From assembly GCA_020847915.1 (NCBI GenBank), contig JADLBE010000203.1, forward strand, positions 1 to 32,840: DNA of 32,840 nucleotides, in the 5' to 3' direction. Position numbers and translations under genes: made by a program. The notes beneath the pieces were generated by a model that ran no database searches, was not told the DNA's origin, and worked only from the letters and a program-made list of their open reading frames with translations. How positions within the stretch are numbered: the first letter of the stretch is position 1; every line of letters begins with the position of its first letter. Below are positions 16,461-27,500 of the stretch, piece after piece. Source of the stretch: Saprospiraceae bacterium (GTDB lineage Bacteria > Bacteroidota > Bacteroidia > Chitinophagales > Saprospiraceae).

Positions 16461-16466
16461 TGAAGG

Positions 16467-17315
16467 TTAAGAGCGAACCACAATCAATACCCGGAATCCT
16501 ACGAACGGCGATGCTTCCGTTACACCTGCAAATTCATCGGGTGCGTCAATGCGGATGTCGTAACCTGTGCTGTTGAAACAACCACCTTTGTGTTTGCCGG
16601 GTTCGAGCAACATTTCAGCCACGTTGCCCGAGGTGTTGTACAAGCCAAAGTCGTTGGGCTTGCTCGCTGCGGCTTCGGCCGGACCGTAAAAAGTGCCGCC
16701 AGGTTTGGTTTCAACCATCTTGATTTCACCCGTTCCCGGATCACGCGAGATTGATTCATCGCCAATGTTGCGGTAAGTGTACAGGATATTGCCTTTGGCA
16801 TCGCGCAGGTTGTGGCCGAGCGGATATGGGACGCCCTCCTTGCCTGCCCGTGCAGCATAATTCCATTCGGCTTCCGTAGGCAGGCGTGCCTCAATTTTCC
16901 AATCAGGATGTTGATCCTGCAGGATTCCTGTGAGCCATGTGCAATACAGTTGTGCAGATTCGTAGGAAACGTTCACTACCGGGTAATTATCGTACGCCGG
17001 ATGAGTATGGTAATATTCAACAAAAGGTTCGTTGTAACCGCCATTCAATCTCCAACCTTCAGGCTTTATCTGTGCTTTGGCCAGATCTTCGGGCTTACCG
17101 TAATGTTTCAACCAGGATAAAAATTCGCGGTAGTGTAGATTGGTTACCTCCGAACGCTGCATGTAAAAACCCTGAATGGACTTTTTTTCACCATTTTCCG
17201 TTAGGGTACCCGATGGTATGTATACGTAAGCTTTCGGCAGCTTAAATTTTTTACGGGCAGGTGTTGCAGCCAGGGCCAGACAAGCCAGCAAAACGAGAGG
17301 AATGAATTTTTTCAT
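16467..17315 (-). CDS. Mirror copy: SUMF1-domain protein
   Basis: Exact reverse complement of 15526-16374. Confidence 0.88.
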   Translation of the reverse strand: MKKFIPLVLLACLALAATPARKKFKLPKAYVYIPSGTLTENGEKKSIQGFYMQRSEVTNLHYREFLSWLKHYGKPEDLAKAQIKPEGWRLNGGYNEPFVEYYHTHPAYDNYPVVNVSYESAQLYCTWLTGILQDQHPDWKIEARLPTEAEWNYAARAGKEGVPYPLGHNLRDAKGNILYTYRNIGDESISRDPGTGEIKMVETKPGGTFYGPAEAAASKPNDFGLYNTSGNVAEMLLEPGKHKGGCFNSTGYDIRIDAPDEFAGVTEASPFVGFRVLIVVRS

Positions 17316-17500
17316 TTGAAAATTTTTAGTTGGGTTGTACGATACCTCAATATTGGCAACAATAAGCGTTTATAGTGTGTTGGAACCCGGATTTAACGCT
17401 TTTCCCTAAACAACAACGTTGCTTTTACCCATCCTGCAAAAAGGCGTGCCGGCTAGCCGGCACGCCTTTTTGCAGGATGGGTAAAAGCAACGTTTCAAAT

Positions 17501-18250
17501 TTACCTCGTCAACACGATATAATCCCTTAAAAGTGTCCTCAAAAACTCTACCCGATCCCTCGGTCTTTGTTCAACATCCAGCAACGGCATGAGGTGTGAA
17601 ACCAAATCTTCCACCACCTCGTGATGGGCCTGGTTGGGGTAACGCTGGAAACGGAGCAAAACGGTTTTGATGTAAATCATGTCCTTTTCGCCAAGGTTGC
17701 GCACCTGTGGATACACCGGCTGGTAATTGCTGATGGTGGAAATGTTGAGGATGTCGTCGAGCCGGAACTGCGAACGAAGCCCTTGTATTTTGATGACGGT
17801 GGTGTTGGCCGCCATGTCGCCCAGTCGTTGGCTTTTGGGCGTTGTTTTGATCAGCAACGAACCAATAACGGCAAAGGAGAACAAAGAATCCACAAGGTGT
17901 AGAACCGAACGAAGCAAAACGTCGCTCCATTCCGGGTCTTTGCCGTCCAGACGCACCACCTTGATGCTCATGGCGGTTTTTCCGGGTGTTTGTCCGCTTT
18001 TTAAAATTTCAAAAAGGATGTTGTAGAAAAAAAACAACAAAAAAGGGAACAACACGATGATCATCGTCCAGCCCATGTTTTCAAACATGCCATCGCCCAG
18101 CAGGAAGCGCATAAACTGGAAAAACATAAAATACAAAATGATCACCAGCACCAAATCGAGCACCCACGCCAAAGCACGCTCCCGCAGGGGCGCAAGGTCG
18201 TACTCAATGGTCACGTTTTGTGTGGTGGTGATGTCGATCGTTTTGCTCAT
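17501..18250 (-). CDS. Mirror copy: RDD family protein
   Basis: Exact reverse complement of 14591-15340. Confidence 0.87.
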   Translation of the reverse strand: MSKTIDITTTQNVTIEYDLAPLRERALAWVLDLVLVIILYFMFFQFMRFLLGDGMFENMGWTMIIVLFPFLLFFFYNILFEILKSGQTPGKTAMSIKVVRLDGKDPEWSDVLLRSVLHLVDSLFSFAVIGSLLIKTTPKSQRLGDMAANTTVIKIQGLRSQFRLDDILNISTISNYQPVYPQVRNLGEKDMIYIKTVLLRFQRYPNQAHHEVVEDLVSHLMPLLDVEQRPRDRVEFLRTLLRDYIVLTR

Positions 18251-19056
18251 GCGGAAACCTGGAAATCGCGAAGCGCATCGTTCAGCGACACTTTTTTGTC
18301 GGTGCTTTCTTTCCTTTGTCCGATGATGAGCGCACAGCTCACCTGGTATTCACCCGCAGGGAATTGTTTGGTATACGAGCCCGGAACCACCACGGAACGT
18401 GCAGGCACTCGGCCTTTCAGCACTTTTGGTTCAGAGCCGGTCACGTCGATGATGTGTGTACTTTGAGTAAGTACCACGTTGGCGCCCAAAACGGCTTCTC
18501 TTTCCACATGGACACCTTCCACAACGATGCAACGTGAGCCGATAAAACATTCATCCTCGATGATGGTGGGTGTAGCCTGAGGTGGTTCCAAAACGCCGCC
18601 GATGCCTACGCCGCCTGCCAGGTGTACGTTGCGGCCGATCTGTGCGCATGAACCCACGGTTGCCCAGGTATCCACCATGCTGCCACTGCCTACCCATGCG
18701 CCGATGTTGACGTACGAAGGCATAAGGATGGCGCCTTTTTCAATAAACGATCCGTAGCGCGCCAACGCCTGGGGCACCACACGAACACCTTTTTGGGCGA
18801 AGCCTGTTTTAAGCGGAATTTTATCGTGGTATTCAAACGGACCAACTTCGATGGTTTGCATTTCCTGAATGGGAAAATACAGGATCACGGCTTTTTTCAC
18901 CCATTCGTGGGTGATCCAGTTGCCGTCGGTTCCAGGTTCGGCCACACGCAAATCGCCGGCGTCGAGGGCGGCGATCACCTCGCGGATGGTTTTGCGGGTT
19001 GATTCGGATTGAAGAAGGCTGCGGTCGTTCCAGGCAGCCTCTATGATGTCACGCAT
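18247..19056 (-). CDS. dapD: Mirror copy: tetrahydrodipicolinate N-succinyltransferase
   Basis: Exact reverse complement of 13785-14594. Confidence 0.94.
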   Translation of the reverse strand: MRDIIEAAWNDRSLLQSESTRKTIREVIAALDAGDLRVAEPGTDGNWITHEWVKKAVILYFPIQEMQTIEVGPFEYHDKIPLKTGFAQKGVRVVPQALARYGSFIEKGAILMPSYVNIGAWVGSGSMVDTWATVGSCAQIGRNVHLAGGVGIGGVLEPPQATPTIIEDECFIGSRCIVVEGVHVEREAVLGANVVLTQSTHIIDVTGSEPKVLKGRVPARSVVVPGSYTKQFPAGEYQVSCALIIGQRKESTDKKVSLNDALRDFQVSA

Positions 19057-19137
19057 TTCTTGAAGAGTTTGGAGTTCGGAGTTTGGAGTTTGGAGTTCGG
19101 AGCCACTCCGAACTCCGAACTCCAAACTCCGAACTTT

Positions 19138-19893
19138 CTAGGTTAACATAACAGCGATCAGGTAATCAGCAAGCAGGATCAAAATATCGCTGAAAACCAC
19201 TGCCCTTGTGCTGGCCTGACCGAGCTCGATGCTTCCACCGGTAACATAAAAACCCTGGTAACAGGAGACCGTGGTAAGGATGTAGGCGAAAACAAGCGAT
19301 TTGATGTACATGAGCGTGACGTTGCGTTCGTTGAAATACACACGCAAACCGCGCACAAATTCGTCGTCGGTGATCAGGTCGGTAGGTACGCTTGCGAGGT
19401 AACCACCCAAAATGGCAACAAACGCGGCGAAGGTTACCAGCAAAGGAATCACAAAAATGGCGGCAATGGTTTTCGGCATGATGAGGTAGGCCGCCGTATT
19501 AACCCCCATCACTTCCATGGCGTCGATGTGTTCTTTTTGCCGCATGCCGCCTATTTCAGCAGCCATATTGGAGCCTACCTTGCCGGCCAAAACCAAACAG
19601 GTGATGGTAGGCGCCAGTTCGATGATGGCAAGGTCGCGAACGATGTAGCCGATGTAGTAGCGCGGAACAAGTTGCCCGTCGAGCTGGTAAGCAAACTGTA
19701 CAGCCGATACGGCGCCGATAAAAATGGCGATCAGACAAACAATGATGAGCGAACCCACACCGATGTCGTTGAGTTGCCGCATGGTTTCCTTCCAGTACAT
19801 GCTGAATTTTTCGGGCCGGCTTATCGACTGGCGCATCATGCCCAGGTAGCGTCCGAAATGGTACAGGTAATTGAAACGGGAAAATGAATTCAT
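19138..19893 (-). CDS. Mirror copy: MlaE-family permease
   Basis: Exact reverse complement of 12948-13703. Confidence 0.9.
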   Translation of the reverse strand: MNSFSRFNYLYHFGRYLGMMRQSISRPEKFSMYWKETMRQLNDIGVGSLIIVCLIAIFIGAVSAVQFAYQLDGQLVPRYYIGYIVRDLAIIELAPTITCLVLAGKVGSNMAAEIGGMRQKEHIDAMEVMGVNTAAYLIMPKTIAAIFVIPLLVTFAAFVAILGGYLASVPTDLITDDEFVRGLRVYFNERNVTLMYIKSLVFAYILTTVSCYQGFYVTGGSIELGQASTRAVVFSDILILLADYLIAVMLT

Positions 19894-19976
19894 GCGTTGT
19901 GATTGTTGAGACACGCCCAAAATACAGCCTCAAAGTAACGTACTTTTGCCGAAGGCTGAAAAACAATATCGAACTG

Positions 19977-20684
19977 ATGAACAAATTTATAGTAGTTACC
20001 GGCGGCACCAAAGGTTTGGGCCGCGCCTTCGCCGAAACGTTTGCAATCCAGGGATTCGATGTGTGTGCCTGTGCACGTACACAGTCCGACCTAGACGACA
20101 TGCGCGAGCACTTCAACGAACATTTCCCCAACGTAGAACTTTTTACGTTTGCCGCCGATTTAAGCAAAAAGCACGACGTGTTTCATTTCGCCGATTTTGT
20201 GCGCAGCAAACGCTCCAAAGTGGATGTTTTGATCAACAATGCCGGACTTTTCCTTCCCGGCGCCGTGGAAGACGAAGCCTCGGGCACACTCGAAACCATG
20301 ATCGAAACCAACCTCTACAGCGCTTATTATCTTACCCGCGCCCTGCTGCCTCAAATGACGCCTTACAACCATGGCCACATTTTCAACATGTGCAGCATCG
20401 CCAGCATCATCGCCTACCCCAACGGCGGATCGTACACCATCGCCAAATTTGCCATGCTGGGTTTCACCAAAGTGTTGCGCGAAGAAATGAAATCCAAAGG
20501 GGTAAAAGTAACCGCCGTCCTGCCCGGCGCCACCTGGTCCGACTCGTGGGCAGGCGTCGATCTGCCCGAATCACGCCTCATGCAGGCAACCGACATCGCC
20601 AAACTGGTGTGGGGCGCTTACGACTTGTCCGATTCGGCCGTGGTGGAGGAAATTTTGGTAAGACCGCAGCTGGGGGATCTATAG
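19977..20684 (+). CDS. Mirror copy: SDR oxidoreductase
   Basis: Exact reverse complement of 12157-12864. Confidence 0.93.
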   Translation: MNKFIVVTGGTKGLGRAFAETFAIQGFDVCACARTQSDLDDMREHFNEHFPNVELFTFAADLSKKHDVFHFADFVRSKRSKVDVLINNAGLFLPGAVEDEASGTLETMIETNLYSAYYLTRALLPQMTPYNHGHIFNMCSIASIIAYPNGGSYTIAKFAMLGFTKVLREEMKSKGVKVTAVLPGATWSDSWAGVDLPESRLMQATDIAKLVWGAYDLSDSAVVEEILVRPQLGDL

Positions 20685-20759
20685 CTGAAAGCTGAAAGTG
20701 GAAAGCTGAAAGTTACTTGAACCAATATTTACTTTCCACTTTCAGCTTTCAGCTATTTT

Positions 20760-21578
20760 TTACCAACGGCGCCTGCCCAACGACAAAACCGTAGCCGCCA
20801 AAAACAACACGATCACCGACAGGAAATACACCACGTCGCGCGAATCGATGACGCCGCGGCTGATGGAATTGTAGTGGTACTGTATGCCGAACGACTGTAC
20901 GATGTCGTCGGTTTTGCCGTAAAAAATGGGCAAAGCGCTCAAAAAATCGAAAGAAAGGTACACCACAAAACACAGGAAAGTCGCCAAAACGAAAGCCACG
21001 ATCTGGTTGTTGGTGAGCGAGGAAGCAAACACGCCAATGGCGGAAAAACTACCGGCCAGGAACAACAAACCGATGTAGGAACCCAAAATGCCACCCGAAT
21101 CGAGGTTGCCCTGGGGCTGACCGAGGATGTACACCGTGATGTAATACAACACCGTGGGCAACAAAGCAAACACCACCAACGCCAAACAAGCAAGGTACTT
21201 GCCCGCCACGATTTGCCAGTCTGAAACCGGCCGGGTTACCAGCAATTCAATCGTACCGCTTTGTTTTTCCTCGGCGAACGTGCGCATGGTTACCGCAGGT
21301 ATGAGGAACATAAAAATCATGGGCGCCATGGAAAAAAGCGTTTCCAAACTGGCGTAGTTGCTGTCGAGCACGCTGTAATCGGGGAAAACCCACATCACGA
21401 GGCCCATGATGACCAGAAAAACGCCGATCACCACATAGCCGATGAAGGAGGCGAAAAATGCGTTGATTTCTTTCCTGTAAATGGCCGAAACGCCCGAGCG
21501 AAAAAAGCGGGGTACCAACAGCAGGGCGGAAAAAGCTGCGACGACGAGTAGTATTTTGAGTAAGGCTGTGATTGGCAT
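20760..21578 (-). CDS. gldF: Mirror copy: GldF-like ABC permease
   Basis: Exact reverse complement of 11263-12081. Confidence 0.78.
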   Translation of the reverse strand: MPITALLKILLVVAAFSALLLVPRFFRSGVSAIYRKEINAFFASFIGYVVIGVFLVIMGLVMWVFPDYSVLDSNYASLETLFSMAPMIFMFLIPAVTMRTFAEEKQSGTIELLVTRPVSDWQIVAGKYLACLALVVFALLPTVLYYITVYILGQPQGNLDSGGILGSYIGLLFLAGSFSAIGVFASSLTNNQIVAFVLATFLCFVVYLSFDFLSALPIFYGKTDDIVQSFGIQYHYNSISRGVIDSRDVVYFLSVIVLFLAATVLSLGRRRW

Positions 21579-21623
21579 GGTTTCCTAACGGAATGACAAA
21601 GGTCCCTTACGGGATGACAAAAG

Positions 21624-22529
21624 TTAACGGGTGAGCTGTTGGAATACGTCCTCTACGCTGAATACTTCTTTGTGCAGTTCCAGCAGGGTGAGTTGGTTGG
21701 CAACGGCAAAAGCAAACACGTCGGAACGCACGTCGTTTTGAACGGCCGATACCAGTTGCCAGCGGCGGTTGGCGAGTTTTTTCACCGATTGTACGTGGCG
21801 GATGCCGGCAAGTTGTTTTTCAGACACATCCTGCGCAAACTCCACCGTGATCAGGTTTTGTCCGCTGAACTGTTGTTTAAGCGCTTCAATTGGCGAATCT
21901 GCAACCAGTTTGCCTTTGTTGATGATGACTGCGCGGTCGCACACGGCTTCCACTTCGCCCAGAATGTGGGTGGAAAGAATCACCGTTTTTTCCTTGCCCA
22001 AATCGCGGATAAGCTGGCGGATTTCAACAATCTGGTTGGGATCGAGACCGGAAGTCGGCTCGTCGAGGATGAGTACCTGCGGATCGTGCAGCATGGCCTG
22101 GGCGAGGCCTACACGCTGCCGGTAACCTTTCGACAATTCGCTGATTTGTTTGTGTCTGTGGCTTTGCAAACCGGTGCGTTCAACCATCTCATCGGCGCGT
22201 TTGACGGCGTTTTTCACACCGTGCAAACCTGCTGCAAAATGAAGGTACTCAAGCACATACATATCCCGATACAGCGGATTGTGCTCGGGCAGGTAACCCA
22301 CGCATGCGCGCGATTCGATGGATTGCGACGCTACGTCGTAGCCACATACCTGTACGGTACCGGCCGATTGGGGCAGGTAACCGGTGATGATTTTCATCGT
22401 GGTGGTTTTTCCGGCGCCGTTGGGGCCCAAAAAACCAAGCACTTCTCCCGCATGCGCTTCGAAACTTACGTCGTCGACGGCGCGTTGGGTATCGTATGTT
22501 TTTACAAGGTGTTGAACTTTTACCGACAT
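21624..22529 (-). CDS. gldA: Mirror copy: GldA-like ABC ATPase
   Basis: Exact reverse complement of 10312-11217. Confidence 0.82.
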   Translation of the reverse strand: MSVKVQHLVKTYDTQRAVDDVSFEAHAGEVLGFLGPNGAGKTTTMKIITGYLPQSAGTVQVCGYDVASQSIESRACVGYLPEHNPLYRDMYVLEYLHFAAGLHGVKNAVKRADEMVERTGLQSHRHKQISELSKGYRQRVGLAQAMLHDPQVLILDEPTSGLDPNQIVEIRQLIRDLGKEKTVILSTHILGEVEAVCDRAVIINKGKLVADSPIEALKQQFSGQNLITVEFAQDVSEKQLAGIRHVQSVKKLANRRWQLVSAVQNDVRSDVFAFAVANQLTLLELHKEVFSVEDVFQQLTR

Positions 22530-22783
22530 AGGTTGTGTTCGCCGCAAACCGGATTTTGTCCCGGTCCCGCGAAGCCGCAAAGTTAACCATGATTTGCCGG
22601 ACTTCCCCCAAATTTTCACATTGGAGCTGGATTCCTGGGATTGTATTCCGTCACATTCGAATGGCTGCTCCTTTATTTTTAGGTACCTTCTACATTGGAA
22701 ATGAGGTAGTCGTGGTCGAATACCTGCAATTGCTTACTTTCGCCCCGCCCAACCACATAAATCCGAAAAACCACAACCAAAAC

Positions 22784-24100
22784 ATGGTATCCGATACTTT
22801 TGAAGTTATAGGCGGGCATCCGCTGAAAGGCGAACTGACACCGCAGGGCGCTAAAAACGAAGCGCTGCAGGTGATCAGCGCCGTGTTGCTCACCGACGAT
22901 GTGGTGACCATCTCCAACATCCCCGACATCCTCGATGTCAACAAACTCATCGAACTGCTGCGCGGACTGGGTGTAACGGCCGAAAAAACGGCGCCCGACA
23001 CCTACCGTTTCTGCGCCGGTACCATCGACGTGAGTTATTTGCGTTCCGAAAATTTCCTGCGCGACGCCCAACGCCTGCGCGGTTCGGTCATGCTCATCGG
23101 TCCGCTGCTCGCCCGTTTCGGCCGCGCTACCCTGCCCAAACCCGGCGGTGATAAAATCGGTCGCCGACGCCTTGATACCCACTTTCTGGGTTTCCAAAAA
23201 CTTGGCGCCGAGTTCAAATACGACGACGAAAAAGACATTTATTATGTGCAAAAACCCGACGGAGGTCTGAAGGGCACGTACCTGCACATGGACGAAATTT
23301 CTGTCACCGGTACCGCCAACGTGTTGATGGCCGCTGTGCTTTCCAAGGGTAAAACCACCCTCTACAACGCCGCCTGCGAACCGTACGTACAGCAACTTTG
23401 CCAAATGCTCGTGCGTATGGGCGCCCGCATCGAAGGTTTGGGCTCCAACCTCCTGCACATCGAAGGTGTTGAACAACTCGGCGGCACCGAACACCGCTGT
23501 TTGCCCGACATGATCGAAGTAGGCAGCTTCATCGGTCTCGCCGCCATGACCGCCTCCGACATCACCATCAAAAACGTCGGCGTTCAACACCTCGGCATCA
23601 TACCACACACCTTCGAACGCCTCGGCATCCAAATCGACGTGGTTGGCGACGACCTGCACATACCCGCCCAGGAACACTACGAAATCCAGACGTTCATCGA
23701 CGGTTCGATCATGACCATCTACGATGCTCCATGGCCCGGCTTTACGCCCGACCTCATGTCGATCATGCTCGTAACCGCCACCCAGGCCCGAGGAAGCGTA
23801 TTGATCCACCAAAAAATGTTCGAAAGTCGCTTGTTTTTTGTCGACAAACTCATCGACATGGGCGCACAAATCATCCTTTGCGACCCGCACCGCGCTACGG
23901 TCATCGGACTCGACCGCCGCTCACAACTTCGCGGCATCGAAATGACCTCACCCGACATCCGCGCCGGACAAGCCCTGCTCATCGCCGCACTATCTGCCAA
24001 AGGCAAAAGCATCATCCACAACGTGCACCAGATCGACCGAGGCTACCAGCACATTGATACGAGGTTGAATGCTATTGGGGCGAAGATTAGCAGGGTGTAG
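22784..24100 (+). CDS. murA: Mirror copy: UDP-N-acetylglucosamine 1-carboxyvinyltransferase
   Basis: Exact reverse complement of 8741-10057. Confidence 0.95.
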   Translation: MVSDTFEVIGGHPLKGELTPQGAKNEALQVISAVLLTDDVVTISNIPDILDVNKLIELLRGLGVTAEKTAPDTYRFCAGTIDVSYLRSENFLRDAQRLRGSVMLIGPLLARFGRATLPKPGGDKIGRRRLDTHFLGFQKLGAEFKYDDEKDIYYVQKPDGGLKGTYLHMDEISVTGTANVLMAAVLSKGKTTLYNAACEPYVQQLCQMLVRMGARIEGLGSNLLHIEGVEQLGGTEHRCLPDMIEVGSFIGLAAMTASDITIKNVGVQHLGIIPHTFERLGIQIDVVGDDLHIPAQEHYEIQTFIDGSIMTIYDAPWPGFTPDLMSIMLVTATQARGSVLIHQKMFESRLFFVDKLIDMGAQIILCDPHRATVIGLDRRSQLRGIEMTSPDIRAGQALLIAALSAKGKSIIHNVHQIDRGYQHIDTRLNAIGAKISRV

Positions 24101-24441
24101 GCTTTGAATTACGAGATACGAAATTTGAAATTTGATTTTTGAATTTAAAGGGCCCTCACTCCGCCCATTTTGTCTGAATCAGGATTCCCAGGATTTGAAG
24201 ATTTCCAGGATTTAAATTGCAGGATTGGATTTTTCGGAATTTTAGGATCATTTCAGCTCAAATCCTGTAATCTACTTTAATCCAATCATGCAATTTAAAA
24301 TCCTGAAAATCTTCAAATCCTGGGAATCCTGATTCAGACAAAAAAGCGGAGTGAGGGCTTAAATTCAAATTTCAAAAATCGTATCTGGTATCTCGTCAAT
24401 AAATCCCGACCAACAGACCAACCGACCAACCGACTAACTGA

Positions 24442-25278
24442 CTAACCGACTACCCGCAGCACCATAATTCCCGTTTGTCCCACCTGGCTCCGTACGTATG
24501 CCCCCAGCGGTTGGGACGAAACCATCACTCGTTTGCTGAGGGAGGAGGCGTGCAACAAATGGATGCGGCCGTTGCGCACGACGGCAAAGCCCTGGTGCGC
24601 GATATCCAGGTCGCGTTTGGCGGAGGTGAGCAGGATGATGTCGCCCGGTTTCAGTTTGTCCTCCACCATTTCGATACGGTTTTCAGGTATGTAATGCCAG
24701 GCGTGACGGTTGATGCGTGTTTCGGCGTTTTGAATGTCCTGTAAGTTTTTTGGGTTGTTCAATGCCGGGTATTTGTGGGGCCTTGCAGACATGTAGGCGA
24801 TGTGTTTATCGTAACGTCTGCCGCCCAGTTGCTCGGTGATGTCGGTGACGTAGCCCAGCTTTTCAGCCTGCAAGGTCCAGCCGGTAAAATAATGTATGCG
24901 CGAGCCGTACCCGTTGATCGTGCCGCCCCAATAGCGAAGTTGACGAAGGTAATTTTCGTAGGATGTTAAACCCGGAGGCGTCTCCTGAGAAGTCAGGGCG
25001 ATGGCAAGGCTGTTTTCCACCAACGTCCAGCAATCGAGTTGACGTAGGTTGACGACGAGTTTTTCGGAGGTATTTACGTCGAGGGTACCGGAAACATAAG
25101 GGGCGCCGAGAAACGATTCGGCAACGGCAAGGGTTCGGGCGGCCAGGGATGTTTCGGCTGCGGCAATTGCAACTTTGGATGCAAAAAGGGTTGCGTCACG
25201 TGGGTCGATACCAGGCGATTGTTGTTGGAAAGCCGTGCCGAAAAACACCGCCAATAGACAAAATAAGTGCCGCAACAT
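24442..25278 (-). CDS. Mirror copy: DUF1460 protein
   Basis: Exact reverse complement of 7563-8399. Confidence 0.85.
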   Translation of the reverse strand: MLRHLFCLLAVFFGTAFQQQSPGIDPRDATLFASKVAIAAAETSLAARTLAVAESFLGAPYVSGTLDVNTSEKLVVNLRQLDCWTLVENSLAIALTSQETPPGLTSYENYLRQLRYWGGTINGYGSRIHYFTGWTLQAEKLGYVTDITEQLGGRRYDKHIAYMSARPHKYPALNNPKNLQDIQNAETRINRHAWHYIPENRIEMVEDKLKPGDIILLTSAKRDLDIAHQGFAVVRNGRIHLLHASSLSKRVMVSSQPLGAYVRSQVGQTGIMVLRVVG

Positions 25279-25464
25279 GAATAATAAAAGTCTGTTTTGT
25301 GTTACAAAAGTAAACAAACAGCGTCTCAATGACCCGGTTAGTTTTCAGGAGCAACCAACAGCACATGTTAACCTACCCGGAAAATTTGCAGTTGCGCGGC
25401 GAAAAACGTACTTTTGTACTTTGATCCGAACCGATATTCACTTAATCATCCTCCTTACACACCC

Positions 25465-26223
25465 ATGAAGTTGAGACATCTCGTTCTGACTTGCATTTGT
25501 TCGTCCCTGCTTGCATTCACTCCCCTGATGGCGCAGGATTTCCGCGTACAGGTTGCCGCTTTTGCAGATTCCGTTTCTTCGTCGTACTTCAAATCGCGTG
25601 GTGTGGAAGGCGTGGTTACAACGGTCGACCAAATGGGTATGCACCGTTATTTTTACGGTTCCTACCAAACACGCGAACAAGCCGAACAAATTCAGAAACA
25701 ACTGATCAGCAAAGGCTTTCCGTTCGCCGCCATCATCGACCTTGAAGAACAGCGCATCCTGTGCGGCGCCAATTGTCCTTATTTCCGTACCGACGGTGCG
25801 GTGTTTGTTCAGGACAAAGCCCGCAGTTCCACCCTTCGCAACATTTATTTTGATTTCGGCCGCTCCAACCTCTCCGCCGAATCCAAAGCCGAGCTCGACG
25901 TCGTGGCCCAGACCCTGCGCGAGCATCCTACCATGAAGCTGAAACTGCTTGGTTATACCGATGCCGTGGGCAGCGCCCAGTCCAACGTTAACCTTGCCAC
26001 CACGCGTGCCCGTGCTGCACGCAATTACCTGATCAACAAGGGTATCCGTGCCGATCGCATGTACATCAAAGTATTCGGCGAAGCTGATCCTGTTGCTGCC
26101 AACGAAGATTTCGACGGCAACGACATCGCAGAAAACCGCAAACACAACCGCCGTGTGGTACTCGCCATCGTTGACGATGCAGGTGAAGTAAAAACGAACA
26201 AAGACCTCGGAGGCTCGTTTTAA
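25465..26223 (+). CDS. Mirror copy: SPOR-like + OmpA domain protein
   Basis: Exact reverse complement of 6618-7376. Confidence 0.87.
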   Translation: MKLRHLVLTCICSSLLAFTPLMAQDFRVQVAAFADSVSSSYFKSRGVEGVVTTVDQMGMHRYFYGSYQTREQAEQIQKQLISKGFPFAAIIDLEEQRILCGANCPYFRTDGAVFVQDKARSSTLRNIYFDFGRSNLSAESKAELDVVAQTLREHPTMKLKLLGYTDAVGSAQSNVNLATTRARAARNYLINKGIRADRMYIKVFGEADPVAANEDFDGNDIAENRKHNRRVVLAIVDDAGEVKTNKDLGGSF

Positions 26224-26360
26224 AAAGTCGTAAGTCGTAAGTCGTAAGTCGTAAGTCAGCATTCGGCTTAGTATTTCAATAAAAAAATGCCCAATCGTTT
26301 GAATTCCAAACAATTGGGCATTTTTTTATTCCAATCCCAAGCTATAGCCCGACTTACGAC

Positions 26361-27134
26361 TTACGACTTCAGTACTCCCATTCCGAATAAAGCAAAATCG
26401 TATTTCACCGGGTCTTCCGGATCAAAGGCGCGGAGGTTTTCCGTGAGTTCAAGTACAGCCTTCCAATCGACCTGGGTACGTGTCAGCAGGCCCAGTTTGC
26501 GCGCTACTTTTTCCACATGAACATCAAGTGGTATCAGCAATTGTGACGGCCGTAACCGTTGCCAGTCGCCAAAATCGACCCCGGCTTCATCGCGGCGTAC
26601 CATCCAGCGCAGGAACATGTTGATACGTTTGCAGGTACTGCCCCTGTCGGGTGTGGCCACGTGTTTGCGTGTACGCCCGGGTGCATAAGGATGGTCGAAA
26701 AACGTTTGGTGAAACCCTGCGATGGCGTTTTCCACATGCACTTCGCCGGGTTTCAGGTGGCTTACAAAAGCATCTTCCAGCGAGTGATGCTGCCGGTAGT
26801 GGTTTTGAAAAAACTCCAGGAAGTACAGGGTGTCGGTGGCCTGAAAGGTTCGGTGTTTAAACTCCAGGAAACGTTGGCGGTCCTTTTCTTCATGGTTTAA
26901 AATGAAGTCGTAAGGCGCGCCGTCCATCAATTGAACCAACTTTTCAGCACTGTTGATGATGCTTTTTCGGTTGCCCCAGGCGAGTGTGGCCGTCCAAAAG
27001 GCCATGATCTCGCGGTCCTGCAGCTGCGTAAAGCGGTGCGGTATACGGATCGGATCGTGTGGAATAAAGTCGGGGGTATTGAAACGCCGCAAGGCTTCAT
27101 CGAGCATGCGGCGCAGAGCATCCTGGTCGGCCAT
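26361..27134 (-). CDS. Mirror copy: TIGR02757 family protein
   Basis: Exact reverse complement of 5707-6480. Confidence 0.87.
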   Translation of the reverse strand: MADQDALRRMLDEALRRFNTPDFIPHDPIRIPHRFTQLQDREIMAFWTATLAWGNRKSIINSAEKLVQLMDGAPYDFILNHEEKDRQRFLEFKHRTFQATDTLYFLEFFQNHYRQHHSLEDAFVSHLKPGEVHVENAIAGFHQTFFDHPYAPGRTRKHVATPDRGSTCKRINMFLRWMVRRDEAGVDFGDWQRLRPSQLLIPLDVHVEKVARKLGLLTRTQVDWKAVLELTENLRAFDPEDPVKYDFALFGMGVLKS

Positions 27135-27143
27135 GGGCCAAAA

Positions 27144-27500
27144 TTAGGCAACCTTGGCAACCGCTTTTTCAATCACCGGCTTTTTCTTTTTGGCAGCTGC
27201 TTTGGCTTTTTCTTTTTGTTGCTCAGCCCACTGGTACAAACGGAACTGTGCCAGGGTGAGGGCGGCTTCTTCAAATTCGCGCATCAGTTTGGCCTGACGG
27301 AAGGCCGTCAACTTTTCCATAAGCACAACCTGGTCGCCGGAAGGCAAAACTTCACGGTAAGCTGCTTTGGCAGCTTCCTTGGCCTTGATGGCATCTTCTA
27401 CACGCGCCTCGGCGGCCTGGATTTCTTTGTACAAAGCTTTGAAACGGGCATTGGTTTTCCACTGCTCCGATTGGAGCATCTTGGCAATTTTCTTCTTCAT
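27144..27500 (-). CDS. Mirror copy: small basic protein of unknown function
   Basis: Exact reverse complement of 5341-5697. Confidence 0.65.
   Translation of the reverse strand: MKKKIAKMLQSEQWKTNARFKALYKEIQAAEARVEDAIKAKEAAKAAYREVLPSGDQVVLMEKLTAFRQAKLMREFEEAALTLAQFRLYQWAEQQKEKAKAAAKKKKPVIEKAVAKVA

Noticed and set aside
16375-16466. Hairpin telomere / telomere-resolution site of a linear replicon at the axis
   Set aside because: The axis sits in a terminator-like stem directly after a chromosomal-type gene, a similar palindrome occurs 1 kb away inside the arm, and no protelomerase or replication gene is present. Artefact is simpler, though not formally excluded.
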